A stretch of 64,000 nt of DNA from Elmis aenea (taxonomy: Eukaryota > Arthropoda > Insecta > Coleoptera > Elmidae), in NCBI GenBank assembly GCA_947652605.1, contig OX393576.1, positions 52,304,966 to 52,368,965 on the forward strand, in the 5' to 3' direction. A model generated the notes under the pieces. That model saw only the letters and a list, made by a program, of their open reading frames with translations. It made no database searches and had not been told where the DNA came from. The position numbers were made by a program, and so were the translations under genes. Numbering within the stretch: the first letter of the stretch is position 1; each line of letters starts with the position of its first letter. Shown here piece after piece: positions 24,205 to 36,710 of this stretch.

Positions 24205-24690
24205 CAGGGTGGTGCTTCTTTCGATGCTCACCATTGCTATCTTGAAAACGGTGAGAGATGCAAGGTCGGTTAAATAAGAGAAAAGTTGTACATTTTTATG
24301 GCCATTAAGAATCTGAAAAGAAATCCTGAATATTTTGATTCGTTTTTGATTTATTACAAAAACAACTGAAAAATGTGATTTTAGAAAAATATTATAATCT
24401 TCCCTACCATTGACGCTATTTCATTTAAACTTGGTAACTTTATGTTTTTGACCGTCCTGGGTTTGATGACGTCAACAGAAATTTTCTAAGCCTTCTAGAT
24501 TTCAAGTTGCGATAGTCAACTTTTTTATTTCTTATAGCCGCCATATTGGATTTTTACACCATCAGACAGACAAAAAAATTAGCTTTTCAGATTGGTAACC
24601 AACATAACTTTTTTATTTCAAAAAACTTGTTGAAATTTTAAAATTTAAAAGTATAGGTACATCAAATATAAAAAAAGACAATATTAATAG
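24205..24690 (+). repeat. 5' part of a CAGGGTGGTG-ended element
   Basis: It starts TATA-CAGGGTGGTGCTTC, then CGATGCTCACCATTGCTATC, and stays alignable to the element at 33072-33844 (GGTCGGTTAAAT, TTTTATGGCCATT, CCTGGGTTTGATGACGTCAA, GCCGCCATATTGGATTTTT). It lacks the right terminal repeat, so it is truncated. This copy shows the uninterrupted sequence where a SINE sits in the other. Confidence 0.72.
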
Positions 24691-25189
24691 GATATATCTG
24701 CTTAGCTCATGAAAGCATTTGCAATTAATAATTAATGTTATGCATCGAGGTTAATTATTTATTGATTTTGTATTACTATCATACACATAAGAAAAGTTAA
24801 GTATAACTGTGTTATCTCCTAAAAAAACTTAATAGAAAATCGGTTTATTTTAGTTTAATTAAATTCGAGTATTGAAATTTAAAATTTATTATCTGGCAAC
24901 TGATCGAAAATATTTTATTTGCTTCCACCAATGTCTTATGAAAGGTTTAAGTTATGGTTCTAATTTGTTAACCACATTTGTAAATTTCGTTAAGAGTGTG
25001 CTATAGATCGTTACACCTTCAAAAATCTCGCTTGTTTTATTAAATAATTCCAATATAACTAACTTACTACTAATTGGCAAAGAAAGCGCCATTCAATATT
25101 TTTTAAAGTGAACAAAACATAACATAAACAAACCATGACAACTACCAAAATGAATCGTTTTATATTGGAATGTTTGATGGTTCATGTTT

Positions 25190-25614
25190 ACTCATTTTAT
25201 TGTTTACTCAAAAACGGTAGGTTTTACGAGATAAACTAAAAAATAAATAAAGTTTCTAAATAAATCAAGCTTTAAAGAAAAATATTTTTAATTACAAAAT
25301 TTTAACCCACCAAAAAGTTCTGATAAAAAAACCAACAGGGGTCGCACTTTTCAGCCCCCTGTGGAGGTGGGAGATGATTAAAAATATTACTATGGGAAAC
25401 CTTTTAATAAATATAAAACGTCTACCAAGTATCATTCTCCTACACATATCCAAATTTGAGAAATAAAATAAAAACCTAAATTTACCGCACCCCTTTAGGG
25501 GGGTGTAACTTCGAAAGGAGACGTCTAAGGAATTTTTTTAAATTTAAGACCCCTCTTAATTTTCGATAAGGAATCACCTCCTGATTTTTTTTGCAATACT
25601 TAAGAAACACCCTG
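25190..25614 (-). repeat. Half copy of the CAGGGTGTTTCTTAAG palindrome
   Basis: The right end CACCCTG-TATA at 25608-25614 is preceded by TTGCAATACTTAAGAAA, and the arm is homologous to both arms of the 742-bp palindrome at 35673-36414 (TCGAAAGGAGACGTCTAAGG, GGGGTCGCACTTTTCAG). It extends into the equivalent of the loop (AATCAAGCTTTAAAGAAAA) and stops before a left arm. Non-coding. Confidence 0.75.
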
Positions 25615-27960
25615 TATATTAGGTTTTTTTAAAAAACAGGGAAGATATTTGGTTAACATTACACGATCACGACTGTATTAGTTTTTAGGTTTTCAGATAA
25701 ATAGCTGTGTTGTTATTTTATTACGACATTTTGATATTTAATCTCGAAAATTGAAAGAAAAAATAAACGAGACAACGGCTGAAAGCGGTTTTCAAGTTAT
25801 ATACTACACATTAATGTTACCATCTTCTTTATATTTTGGTTTATTCACAAACGAAGCTCTATTAACGACAAAATAAAAAGAATTTTAATAATTGACTATC
25901 AAAAAAGTCTCCAAGTTTAATATAATAATATAAAAATATTTTATCTGTAATTTTGATTTCTATAATCGAAAGTAAACTTCATCTGCCACTAACTATCATA
26001 CGTTAAATCTTTTCAGTGTGTAAAATTAAGTATTAATTCCATGAAATGTACAGCATTGTACGGATATCGTCTTCCAAGTTTCATTTATGTAATAAATTCA
26101 AAATTGCAATATTTTTTACATCTGCAATGCACCGAATATATTATATATGTCAAACAAATCTTGCTACACAAGTAGCACAAATTCATTTACATTCAATTTC
26201 AATTACAAGAATCGTTCAAAGCAAAACTCTTGCTAAAGTTTTACCAAGAAAGTTGAGCACGCCTTGAGGCTGATGACACTACTAACGTCTTTGTTAGCAT
26301 TTTACAACCAGACTACTGTCGTCAAAACATAATGCCGTGTTCCTTCGGAAATTCACCGTAAAATATTTATGACTTACGACTGCATTTGTTAACAAGTAGT
26401 TTTCTAAAACGGTTTTAAAGTCAAACTCAAAAGAATGTGGCCTGTGCCTTAATACCACGAAGCCTTTACTACAGAAAAGCAAAGCGTGGTGTTTTCTTGA
26501 GAAGTATCACAACTAACTAATCGTACATATTCCTTTACTTCTTCCTTAGACAAGTTGCTGGAGGCAAATTTATGACTGAGCAAAGTGAACGTGCGGTGGC
26601 AACACGGTACTATTTATATTTATTGTTTTATTCCCACGTTATTGCACTTCTTTATCTATTTTCCTCATCCATTTATCATAAATGTTGTTTTATATTGTGT
26701 GGAGAGCTAAATAATACTCAACACACAAGTATCTGAAGTTATATATCGCTATTTATCGGAAATCTGTTTGAAGTTTAAACTTGGTAATTCTAGATTATTA
26801 AGCAGAAGTTGTAAAACAAAATTACTGTCGCGCCAGAATGACTTAACGTAATAAAAATTCTGCGCCAAATTGAGTGTGCTGTGACCAGACTTAAAACAAA
26901 ATAAAGTATGTCGTACTTAAGCCAATACATTGCAGCAAAATATTTGGATGTTTAAAGACCTAAACCAAAATCCATAGTGAGCCAAATTTCCTGGATATTT
27001 CGCTGAATGTTTTATAGTAAATATATCTCTAAAGTTGGGAAACTTCATGATTTTGTTATAATTAAAAAAAAAACGGAGTGTGAATTATATAACTTTATGT
27101 GAGTTTATGAATCCGAATCTGAAGTATATTCGGAACCGTAATACTCAAATTAGAATTTAATTTGAGACACTTAATCTGACAAATTTAAAAAGAATATTTA
27201 CAGCTTAAAAGAATTACCCTTCGAAGGTAATAGTTTCATTTCAAATATGAAAAAGCTGTTTTAAACAAGAGAGAACGCAGATTATACTTTGTAAAAGATC
27301 GTTGTACCTAAATAGGGGTCGTTTGAATTACATAAACAATAAACAAATCATTGTTTGGGGGACGGCATCTTATGGGATTATGGTGTCAACGGATAATTTA
27401 AAAAATTAATAGACTTTATTGTGCACACGTTTAAGTTACGTATTCTGCATTATACAAAATAGAGTATATTTTACGGCATCAAGATACGATTCAAGTTTGC
27501 TTGAGTGTTAGAACGTATAAAAAATTAATTAATTCTTGCAGTTAATTTACAATGCACTTGGTTTCTAAAATAAGTAAGAAGTGCATGGGATTATTGAAAG
27601 AAACATATATTTGGCTGAAGCAATTGTAAAATTTGATTCTTAATACCTAAAAACTCAATATTTCATTTAAAACAAGGAAGTTAAAGCAAACATTGTGAAC
27701 TCGGATAGAAATCTTAAAAAAAATTAAACGATTTTCAAAATTGTGCTTTCCTAAATGTACATTTTACAAAAGCTATACACAATTCTCAGATATCACTACT
27801 AGATACTTAGTTTTTTAAAATACTTTCAACCAATATTACGTAACTGAACAAAATGAATGTAAAATGTATGAAAAATGTTCATGTGTTAAGAAAAGCGTTA
27901 TATAACTATTATATTTTATACAATACTGATTTTTTTCCCAAACTAAAGAGCACATTTTTT
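25615..27960. other. AT-rich DNA, no recognised gene
   Basis: Short open frames only (for example 26046-26267 and 26294-26482), none with a recognisable domain. No repeat termini. Confidence 0.45.
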
Positions 27961-27976
27961 TATCTCTTAAGTCATC

Positions 27977-28367
27977 CTAGCTTTTTAGTTCTTTTATTAT
28001 TGATTTTTTCAAGATAAATGTAAAAATCTGGTACGCATGTAAACGATTGTTTTTCAGCATACGTTGTACTGATGTCTGGGTTGTACCGGTTGCTTCACCG
28101 ATTTCTTTTTGGCTCATAGGGGGATGCTCAGTTACTGTTAATAGTACTAAAAATTCGTTTTCCTCGTTGTTGATAGGTTTGATTCTGTCTTGTTTTTTGT
28201 TCTTCACCTTTCAATAAATCTATTGAGCAAGTTTCTAAAACTTTTTCTTCTGGATGTCTTCTTTCTGGATAACGTGTTGTATAAATTCTACTTGCCAATA
28301 AGCAATTTCTATCACTCTCCTCCGGTACAAAAATTATATCGACTAGTTCGTCTTTTTCGAAATTCAT
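27977..28367 (-). pseudogene. DUF4817-type transposase N-terminus, frameshifted
   Basis: From ATG at 28367 (minus strand) the frame reads MNFEKDELVDIIFVPEESDR, then CLLASRIYTTRYPERRHP-E. This is the N-terminal helix-turn-helix pattern of DUF4817 proteins (elVDmhfvyG....a...Y..rfPnRR.P), part of an insect IS630/Tc1-like transposase lineage. After a frameshift near 28150-28200 it continues MSQKEIGEATGTTQTSVQRM, then LKNNRLHAYQI, the second HTH (STRDIA...S..TV.RIL...LHPYHI). The catalytic part is missing. About 500 bases upstream on the same strand a TA-CAGGGTGTTTAC terminus (28874) is placed where a 5' terminal repeat would be. The family assignment is from memory of the motif. Confidence 0.6.
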
Positions 28368-28874
28368 TTTGATAGTTTTCCGTCTTCTTTTACCACGAAA
28401 TAGAGAAAAGTACTCTTGCAGCAAGTATTAATCTAGGAGACTTTTAAAACTATCATAAAATATCACTGATAACAGCAGAAAAACACCAATCACTTTCGAA
28501 GCCTTTCAGGTATTTTGGGAGTACAGCGTCAGTTTTGTTTAATTTTTTATAAATCTGGAATGAAAACCATTTTACGTTTCGATATAAGAAAATTTATTCA
28601 AATGGCAAGTTGACGCTTGCTTACATTTTGGCATTTGTTTTGAATCAGCGCGACCTACTTTGGTGCATAAAAATGTAATTAAATGGCTACTCTTGTGAAA
28701 AGTATTGAATATATCAACAACTACGGGGTTTAGACCTGGGACATCCCCTATAAAAATTGAAGAGGAGCAAAAAATCTATCGAATAGCGAATAGTGGTTAC
28801 GTTTGAAAAAAAAAAATGAGTTAGGTATGTCACTTTGAAGTTTCTAAGGTCTGGAATTTTTTGTAAACACCCTG
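28368..28874 (-). repeat. Leader and CAGGGTG terminus upstream of the transposase relic
   Basis: Reading the minus strand, TA-CAGGGTGTTTACAAAAA starts at 28874 and runs about 500 bases to the ATG of the DUF4817-type relic. No left (3') partner terminus is seen below 27977, so the element is 3'-truncated. The leader has no other coding potential. Confidence 0.45.
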
Positions 28875-29985
28875 TATTACTATATTAAATTTCTTACTAT
28901 CAAAATGTTGCTCTTTAACCGGGCTAATTGCTTAAACTTATTTCTTAACTTCAAAAAACGAGCTCGCTACGATTTTTTAAAGTTAAGCCTGCTTGTGTAA
29001 GATTTTCCGGTAAAAATTATAAGTTGGCAACACTGACACAAAATCAAAAAATGAACAGACAGCAATGTAGACGTTAAAAATCGACATCGGAAGACCATTA
29101 AAAGAAACCTTTGTTTTTGTTATAGCGCAAAAATGAGACACCCTGAATAGCTGAAAATAATTTTACGACGTAGATGTTTTCAAACCAATAATTTTATGTA
29201 TTAAAAATTTTTCCTTTCTTCCACGGGTGTTAGGCGTTAGTAAAGCCCGACGCTTTGTTGCAGCACCCTGTATTTTAACTTGGACATCTTGTAAATTAAC
29301 TTGCACGTTACCAAAAGATGTTTAAAATACTTTCTTTATTAAAAAACCTTGTTTGCAACGTATTCTAGTTGATGAAATGTATTCTACTTTTATTCAAACG
29401 AAAATTAAGTTTGTTTAGGGTAATTTACACAATAATTTTAGTTCTCCTATTTTATAACTCTCTTGTAATACAATTGTTTTTCTCGCTGTTTGCGAACAGA
29501 AAATATCGATGTAAAAACATCGCCATATATAAGTTATCCTTGCATATGTCTACTTTGCATGTCTGTCTGCTAGTTCCACATAAAATATTGAACTAAAGTC
29601 GATGAGCAAGCTTATACATATTTTATAAAATATTTTACGACTTTATCATTATAATTGCAGAAGTGACTTATCGATTATTTCAATCGAACGCCCACCACAT
29701 TTACTTAACCAGGATTACAATGAAAGTGCGTCATGTAATTCAATACGTGAACAACTTACCGATAAAACTCTTTGTTTAAAGTAGAATTGATAAATTACTA
29801 ATCAGGAAACAGAATTCCTAAAACAATCGACAATCCTCTGTTTAGGCTACAAACAATCGATGCATTATTCGAAACATCGTGATGTGAATCAAAATTTAAT
29901 CACAACAATTTCTACAAAATCATACGCTCAGGGATATACGCCACAAATTCGATCTAGTTACAATGTTGTCTGTCATTTACCCTCC
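28875..29985. other. AT-rich DNA with two solo CACCCTG ends
   Basis: Termini GAGACACCCTGAATA (29139-29145) and GCAGCACCCTGTATT (29274-29280) are the right ends of CAGGGTG-family fragments. No gene is recognised. The open frame at 29369-29596 is hydrophobic and low-complexity. Confidence 0.5.
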
Positions 29986-30780
29986 AACATAACACATTAT
30001 AAGTAGGGTTCAGAGGCTGATGGGAACATAGCACCTCCCACAGTCACAGCTAAAATAGGGCTACAAATCATAACAACCCCATACCACCAGTAGCGGCTCG
30101 TTCACAGACACACAAAATCTACAAACATATGTCGTAGCGTAAGCCCTTTTGGTACAACACAAAATAATCGTCGGCGTTTGCAAAGTATAACGCAACGGTT
30201 TTTTGTTTAAATCTGCATGTGTTTTAAATAACTGGGTGAAGAATTTGATCATTTACTCGAAGTGAACGGACGCCTTGCGATAAATCAGCGGCACTCAATG
30301 TAATGGACCCTATCACTGGTGAATCACCGAATGAAATGTTTTAATCGATGTATATTTGATTACAAGCCCTGCATATCATGATGGCTAGAGGCTCTCGGAA
30401 GCTACGTTCGCTACAACGCTTCGATAATTTTCTTGTCACACGATAAATTTACGACCGAGCTTTTTTATTAACTTATCTCTCCGATTATTTTTATCAAAAC
30501 TGCAATAACCGATCGACTTACAAATTATTATTTGTCGATCAACTAGCACGTGTCCATTAAACAAACAGAAACAAACTAAATATGGCTCAATACTGTTCCA
30601 GGATTGTTTAATCCTGAGTGATGTTCAAATGTCGGGGATTCCGGTACAGGTTACCATGACAACCGTACATCCGCTGATGCGGCAGTACAATCATTTTACC
30701 GCTTTGAACCCGAATACTAACCAGTTACTTCTAACAGTAGAAGTGCTTCCATCGGGCATGAATAAGATTATAAAGTAGAT
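29986..30780. promoter_or_regulatory. Repeat-free less AT-rich island with X-box and Rel-like site
   Basis: The island is less AT-rich than its surroundings, with no repeat termini. It contains GTTACCATGACAAC (30650-30663), which fits the RFX X-box consensus RYYNYYWWRRNRAC at every position. Twelve to fifteen bases upstream is GGGGATTCCGG, close to a Rel/Dorsal site. No coding frame is convincing. It is a candidate conserved cis-regulatory region, but no gene within the window can be named as target. Confidence 0.35.
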
Positions 30781-33071
30781 ATAAGATTGTACTTGATTCG
30801 GTAATACATACATACAATACATTTGGTATGTAGATACAACTTTCGATAGCTTAGAGTATTCCTTGAGCTTGAGGACGCATTATAAAATTAAGTGCAACAA
30901 CATACTCTATTATAACATTAATATTAAGCGAACAATATTATGTTATACATAATATACATATTTAATCAAAAAATACTTTAAAGGCTTTGTATTTCATCAT
31001 TCAATTGTTTAAACTCGTAACTTTCTTTGACAAAATGTCATAAGATTCAGATTATCATATCGCAATTAACTTGGCAACGACAATTTCAGCCTCACCTAAT
31101 TTAAATTAATTTAAAAAAAACTATGCTTAAGTATTTACGCCAAATATACACATTCTTTAGCGATTCATTGTAATACCGACTTTTAATATCGATAACATTT
31201 TTAGAAATCTTTTGTTTTATTTTGGGATTAATTGTCAGCAAGCTAATCTCGCATTTTGACCCTTCATTACTACGGTAAAAGAAACAATCAGATCGTTATT
31301 GTGATGGGTAATGATATACTCATCTTAAGAGAGATAAAGGACTACAAAACACAACACATATTGGATTAATAGAACTTGAACAATTATTGTTAATTACGAG
31401 TACATGTGAATAACTAAGTTTAATATTTTGTGATAAAACTTCATCTTATAAATGCATTCACTAAACTCTACTCTCTCAAACACAAATTGTACAGTCAAAA
31501 ATCAAACAGAAATTAAATTATTAAACGTGTAAAGAGATGCAGGTGCAAATTAAATAATAAGCATAGAAGAGTTTGTTTCGCTTTTATATTTACAATGTTG
31601 TCACCCAGGGTATTTTTTCTAACTTAATATCTAAAATAAGAAATAACGTGTAGCACCAGCAAAAGAAAAAGCCTCTCTGTCCAACAGCAAAATAAGCTCT
31701 AATAGTTCTTATGGGGATGCATTCTAGTGGTGATTATGTGAAAGTACAATGGAGCTTAAATCTTACACTCAAGCCATCTCTTGACAATGTACCAAAATAC
31801 CTAGATTGGGGTTTTAGAAAACCCACCACAATAAGGGCAACGCTTTCTGTTACAAACTTTAAAAAATCTAAAATCTATTTAACACGATTAATTTGCAAAG
31901 CTGCTAAATTTAAACCTTTAGTATTATGAAAAACCTGACCTCTGAACCTTTGAATTTAAATTTAACTTGTACAAAAACTGTAAAAACGCATGCAAATATG
32001 TAGTTATAGAAATAAAATTTCCAGAATACATTATATTTTCTACTTATTTAATTTTTGTTCGCAGTTGATTGCCTGTCGATTCAATAAAATCAAGTGATGA
32101 GCAAATTACTGCAGTCTATTTATACATGATACTTTCACAGTTCTTTTTCATTTCTGTGTTATCTTATGGTTAATCTTAATTGCTCTTGTCATCCATTGTT
32201 GAAAAAGAAAGTCCTAACATTTTAAGTAAATAAAGCCCTATGTAAGCTGTCGGCATCAATATTTCATGGCTGGTTTTATGATCATGGTACAAAACGTATA
32301 TAAATTAATTAAACCAATATTTAGCGGAATTTTGAAACATTTTTGAAAAAAAAGTTGTGCAAACATTTACCGACCAAGAACATTCTCAAATGCGATTCGA
32401 TTTTTCTTACGCATGTTGAAGCAGAATATAAGCAACCTCCAAGTTAAAGCACTTTTGTCTTTCGCGAAGAACAATTCCGTTGGTCTATTTTAGCAAAATG
32501 TTTGCGCCTTATGCCCTAATATTTCCTGTCGCTTGAAATGCGTGTGTTAATAATAGCTATAATTTAGAAGAGATTACTTCACATGGTGAATTTTGTTATC
32601 TGTGCTCTCTCTTTGGAAGATCAGACACGTCTTGGGGTTTACGTTGATGCTAAACGTTGGAATATGACATAGGACAAGTATGTCATATTATAGCACTTAG
32701 TAGATACTATCAAATATTTCTATAACATTTGTCAAGTTAACGATTAAATAGAAAATTTAAAACAGTTGTCGCGGGTTTTTCAGAATCAGATATTTTAGTT
32801 TTTTCCAATTTTCACAAATAGGTACCAATCAATATAACTAGTTAATTTTTTTAAATTATTGCCTAGCATTAAATTACTTAAACTTAAATTATGTGCTGTA
32901 TCTCTTATAATAAGTGAAATCCTAATATTCAAATTCAAATTTTAACTATCCTGCCCACCCATTTTTTTTTCACTAATTCAGTATGTATTTATGAAACTGC
33001 TGTTATAATATATTAATCATTGTCACCTTCTAGCAATAAGAAGTTGATCTGATCCAGACTTTTTATTTATA
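30781..33071. other. AT-rich DNA, no recognised gene
   Basis: The 72-codon frame at 31711-31929 starts ATGGGG-like (HSSGDYVK) and faintly resembles a mariner C-terminus, but too weakly to call. A perfect 11-bp hairpin (AATATGACATA...TATGTCATATT) lies at 32661-32689. Confidence 0.4.
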
Positions 33072-33844
33072 CAGGGTGGTGTATTTTTCGATGCTCTCCA
33101 TTGCTATCTTGGAAACGGTAAGAGATACAAGGTCGGTTAAATCAGAGAAAAGTTGCACATTTTTATGGCCATTGAAAATCTGTAAAGAAATCCTGGATAT
33201 TTTGATTCCTTTTTTGATTTATTACAAAATGTGATTTTATAAATATATCTGCTTGGTAACTTCATGTTTTTGGGCATCCTGTTTTTTTTTTTTTTTTACT
33301 GATTTATTTTACTTCGGCATGTTTTTGCTGCTATGGCTAATCACCGAAGTGGAAGAGAAGGGAACTAGGATTAGGTGAGTAAGGGTAGAGGGTAGGTGGA
33401 AGTACTGTCACAGCATTTGCCTATAGTAGGTAGGGGAAACCACCTGAAACCCCTACGATGACAGACGGCCGCGGGATTCGAACCCACGCCTTTTGACTTT
33501 ACTCGCTAAGTTACATACCAACCGGCCACCGAGCTCGGTCATCCTGGGTTTGATGACATCAACAGAAATTTTCTAAGCCTTTTAGATTTCAAGTTGCGAT
33601 AGTCAACTTGTTTATTTCTTATGGCCGCCATATTGGATTTTTGCACCATCAGAAAGACAAAAAAATTAGCTTTTTAGATTGGTAACCAACATAACCTTTT
33701 AATTTTAAAAAACCTTGTTGAAATTCGAAAATTTGTATAAATAATTTACAAAATCGAGAATGCTCTGAAAAACAATTGAAACTATGATATAAATAAAGGT
33801 GACAACATTTTAGCAATGGTGAGCATCGAAAAATGCACTACCTG
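33072..33844. mobile_element. CAGGGTGGTG-ended TIR element carrying a SINE
   Basis: The left end CAGGGTGGTGTATTTTTCGA continues TGCTCTCCATTGCT. The right end, reverse-complemented, is CAGGTAGTGCATTTTTCGAT followed by GCTCACCATTGCT. TIRs are about 35 bp, followed internally by non-coding sequence homologous to 24205-24690. It is interrupted by a SINE at 33282-33539; without the SINE it is about 510 bp. No transposase. Confidence 0.82.
33282..33539 (-). mobile_element. tRNA-derived SINE, copy 2, with 7-bp duplication
   Basis: On the minus strand it begins CCGAGCTCGGTGGCCGGTTG with an A-box-like segment and a perfect B box (GGTTCGAATCC). It continues with the body shared with copy 1 (GTAGGGGTTTCAGGTGGTTT, GGCAAATGCTGTGACAGTA) and ends in a distinct tail and a run of about 17 A. 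The direct repeat CATCCTG flanks it (33275-33281 and 33540-33546). The uninterrupted relative at 24205 reads GTCCTGGGTTTGATGACG at this point, confirming the empty site. Confidence 0.9.
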
Positions 33845-35672
33845 TCTGCATTAATTAAAACTCGTGTGTTTATTGGATTATTAGAGAATTCAGAGGCGTT
33901 CAGCAAAAATAAACATCTCAGTATGCAACAACTTAAAATTTGCAATAATAAAATAATACACAGTTAACATATTAAATACTACCAATTATTGTAGTTAATT
34001 TTCGTAGTATTGTATTTGCTTCAATAATAGCTCCTATTAATAACAGTAAAAATGTTAAAGTAGACAGTTTTGTTACAATTTGTGACATTTTTTATCTTTT
34101 GACACAAATATAAATACCTCAATCCTATTAAACGCTTACTTTTGATCCAGTTTAATAACTAGAGTGTTTATTATTCATACATTTTTTAACAACATACTTT
34201 AGTTATACACTTCTAATATAACTTTCGCATGCTTAAGCTTTCTTCTATAGCACATTGTTTTAGTTATTTCTGGTTACTTATTATAGATAACGGAGCCTCG
34301 CTAGTATAAGTTTGACAAAATGTTTAATACGGTTGTAAAATTTCTGTCACCCCATAAGTTTTTTAAATCTCTAAATACTTTTTGCCTTTAAAACAATTAC
34401 TATTACATATTGCATTTAAACTAACAAGGTACTGATGAATAACTTGTAATTACATAATTATATGAAATCCACCCACATATATCCCACCTAGACAAAAAAA
34501 AACAGTAATTAAGTCATAATTAAACAGATTTTTTTGTTCTTAAATTATACCTAAACATATTTCAAACAGCTTTACTGATATAATTCATGTAGGTAAAAAT
34601 GTATTTCTGCTTACCTTTCTTAAGGTTTATAATCCAATTTAATCAAGTAAAAAGTTGTAATGTATAACTTTCAATAAATCGGAGTTCTTTCATGCTGTGT
34701 TTACACACGCAACCGTAGCAAAAGAAGAGAACAAACGAATTAAGGTTTTCGTGCCATGTAAGACTCGCCAAAGAAACAAGAGTATTGGAGTGAATAAAAC
34801 AAATAAAATCTACTAGTAACTTAAAGAAAGAGACTGAATAAATAGTTTATTATGCTGGCTTTTATAACTTTTTTTGTTGACACTTTTCTCTGTTTCTTTA
34901 AGTATGTACATACATTTTTACTTTTTATGAAATGTTAAAAAATCCATAATTAAAATTAACGTATAAACAGGGGGTCCCAAAAATCAATAACGCCTGAGTT
35001 ATCGCGTTTGTTATAAAAATAACCCCAACCAATATTATTCAATGATTTAAAAAATCCAAAAAATTAAGTTTGTTCAGTTTATTTTAAAGAGAGATTACTC
35101 TCTCGCTATACAGGGCGATTGATTGAGACCGTGCGTTAGAAATATATGGAGAACGAAAAACAGAAAATACTAATAGTTTGAAATTCTGGCTATCGCCATA
35201 ATGGTGTATGATCGGTTTAATAAAAATATTTTCAAGATGGCGGCATTTCCGAAAATACCGGAAGTTGACATCTACTTTCTTATTTTAAATACAATGGTAT
35301 ATTATTTATTTCATTTTAAGCGTTATTTTAGAGAGACTTTTTATTGCATTTCCTAATATGTACTGCGTGTTTTAGATTTTTGAACTTGTTTGAATTTTTT
35401 TTGATATAGGTACATTGTGATGCTTAATATTATCTACTGCCGCAATTTTTTAAGAGAAAACATTCAAATTTAAAGTATAAATAGAACAAACCTTGGAATT
35501 CATGCTACAATTTTTAGAATCGAGACATTGGTTACAGGGTGTCCAAAATTTCATTTTTTTTTTAATGCAACCAGACCACTACAAGTAGTTTTTTCTTTTT
35601 ATACAATGCCCACATTCTTTTTCATATTCAAAATTAAATTCTGCATAAATCTGTATTAGCCTTTTTTATATA
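33845..35672. other. AT-rich DNA with solo CAGGGNG ends
   Basis: Termini TATA-CAGGGCGATTGATTG (35111) and TTA-CAGGGTGTCCAAAAT (35535) mark fragments of the same terminal superfamily. After 35111 the sequence CAAGATGGCGGCATTTCCG is a less AT-rich element body. No gene is recognised. Confidence 0.5.
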
Positions 35673-36414
35673 CAGGGTGTTTCTTAAGTATTGCAAAAAA
35701 AATCTGGAGGTGATTTCTGATCGAAAATTAAGAGGGGTCTTTTATATAATTTTGTTTTTCTTAGAAGTCTCCTTTCGGAGTTACAACCCCCTAAAGGGGA
35801 GCGGAAAAATTAGGTTTTTATTTTATTTCTTAAACTTGGATAAATATAGGAGAATAATATTTGGTAGATGTTTTATACTTATTAAAAGCTTTTCCATAGT
35901 AATATTTTTAATCATCACCCACCTTCACGGGGAGCTTAAAAGTGCGACCCCTGTTGGTTTATTTATCAGAACTTTTTGGTTGGTTAAAATTTTACAATTA
36001 AAAATTTGTTTTCTGAAAGCTTGATTTATTTAGAAACTGTTTTTATTCTTTAGTTTTTCTCGTTAAACCTACCATTTTAAATTAAAATGTTTAAGCTTCC
36101 AAAAAGTACTGATAAAAAAACCAGCAGGGGTCGCACTTTTCAGTCCACTGTGAAGGAGGGAGATGAATAAAAATATTAGTGTGGGAAACCTTTCAATTAG
36201 TACAAAACATCTACCAAATATCATTCTCCTACATTTATCCAAATTTGAGAAATACAATAAAAACCTAATTTTACCGCTCCGCTTTAGAGGGTTGTAACTC
36301 CGAAAGGAGACGTCTAAGGAAAACATTTTATATGAAAGACCTCCCTTAATTTTTGATAAGGAATCGCCTTCTGAAGTTTTTTGCAATACTTAAGAAACAC
36401 CCTATATATCTGCA
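35673..36414. mobile_element. 742-bp CAGGGTGTTTCTTAAG foldback element
   Basis: The left end TATA-CAGGGTGTTTCTTAAG and the right end CTTAAGAAACACCCTA-TATA are inverted repeats that extend about 340 bases each side of a short centre near 36040. Both arms hold an open frame (35677-36024 plus; 36069-36386 minus) whose translations resemble each other (SFRSYNPLKGSGKIRFL-like). This is expected of an inverted repeat and does not show coding: most differences between arms change the residue. Related half copy at 25190-25614. Confidence 0.85.
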
Positions 36415-36451
36415 ATATTTTTCAATTTATTTAAGTGTTGCTAATTTTAAG

Positions 36452-36702
36452 CAGGGCTCGAAACCGAAACAAATTTTGGTGAACGGTTAACCGAAATCGA
36501 GAACTTTATTTTTATAACGGTTTTTTGTTGAAAAACCGGTTTTATTCGTAAAAAACCGGTTAAGTGTAATTTTTATTAAAAAAAGATGTTAGAAAAACCG
36601 GTTTTTTATTATTTTGGTTAAAGGATACCGTTTTTTTTTGCCTTTAAAAATAACGGTTAACCGGTTTTTAAAAACGGTTTAAGAAACCGGTTTCATGCCC
36701 TG
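36452..36702. mobile_element. hAT MITE with perfect 8-bp duplication
   Basis: The ends are CAGGGCTCGAAACCG and, reverse-complemented, CAGGGCATGAAACCG. The exact 8-bp direct repeat ATTTTAAG flanks it (36444-36451 and 36703-36710). The 251-bp interior is dominated by repeated AACCGGTT-like motifs (at least six AACCGG/CCGGTT). No coding capacity. Confidence 0.92.
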
Positions 36703-36710
36703 ATTTTAAG

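Noticed and set aside
31711..31929. Possible mariner C-terminus (HSSGDYVK).
   Set aside because: Only a handful of residues match and no other transposase motif or TIR is nearby.
32661..32689. Perfect 11-bp hairpin as a microRNA precursor.
   Set aside because: The stem is far too short for a pre-miRNA and the flanks do not extend pairing.
35677..36386. Similar open frames on both arms of the 742-bp palindrome, also open for about 80 codons in the half copy at 25190-25614, as a possible conserved protein.
   Set aside because: Comparing the two arms over the shared block, about 19 codon differences change the residue and only about 5 are silent, which is what neutral drift gives. Similarity follows from the inverted repeat.
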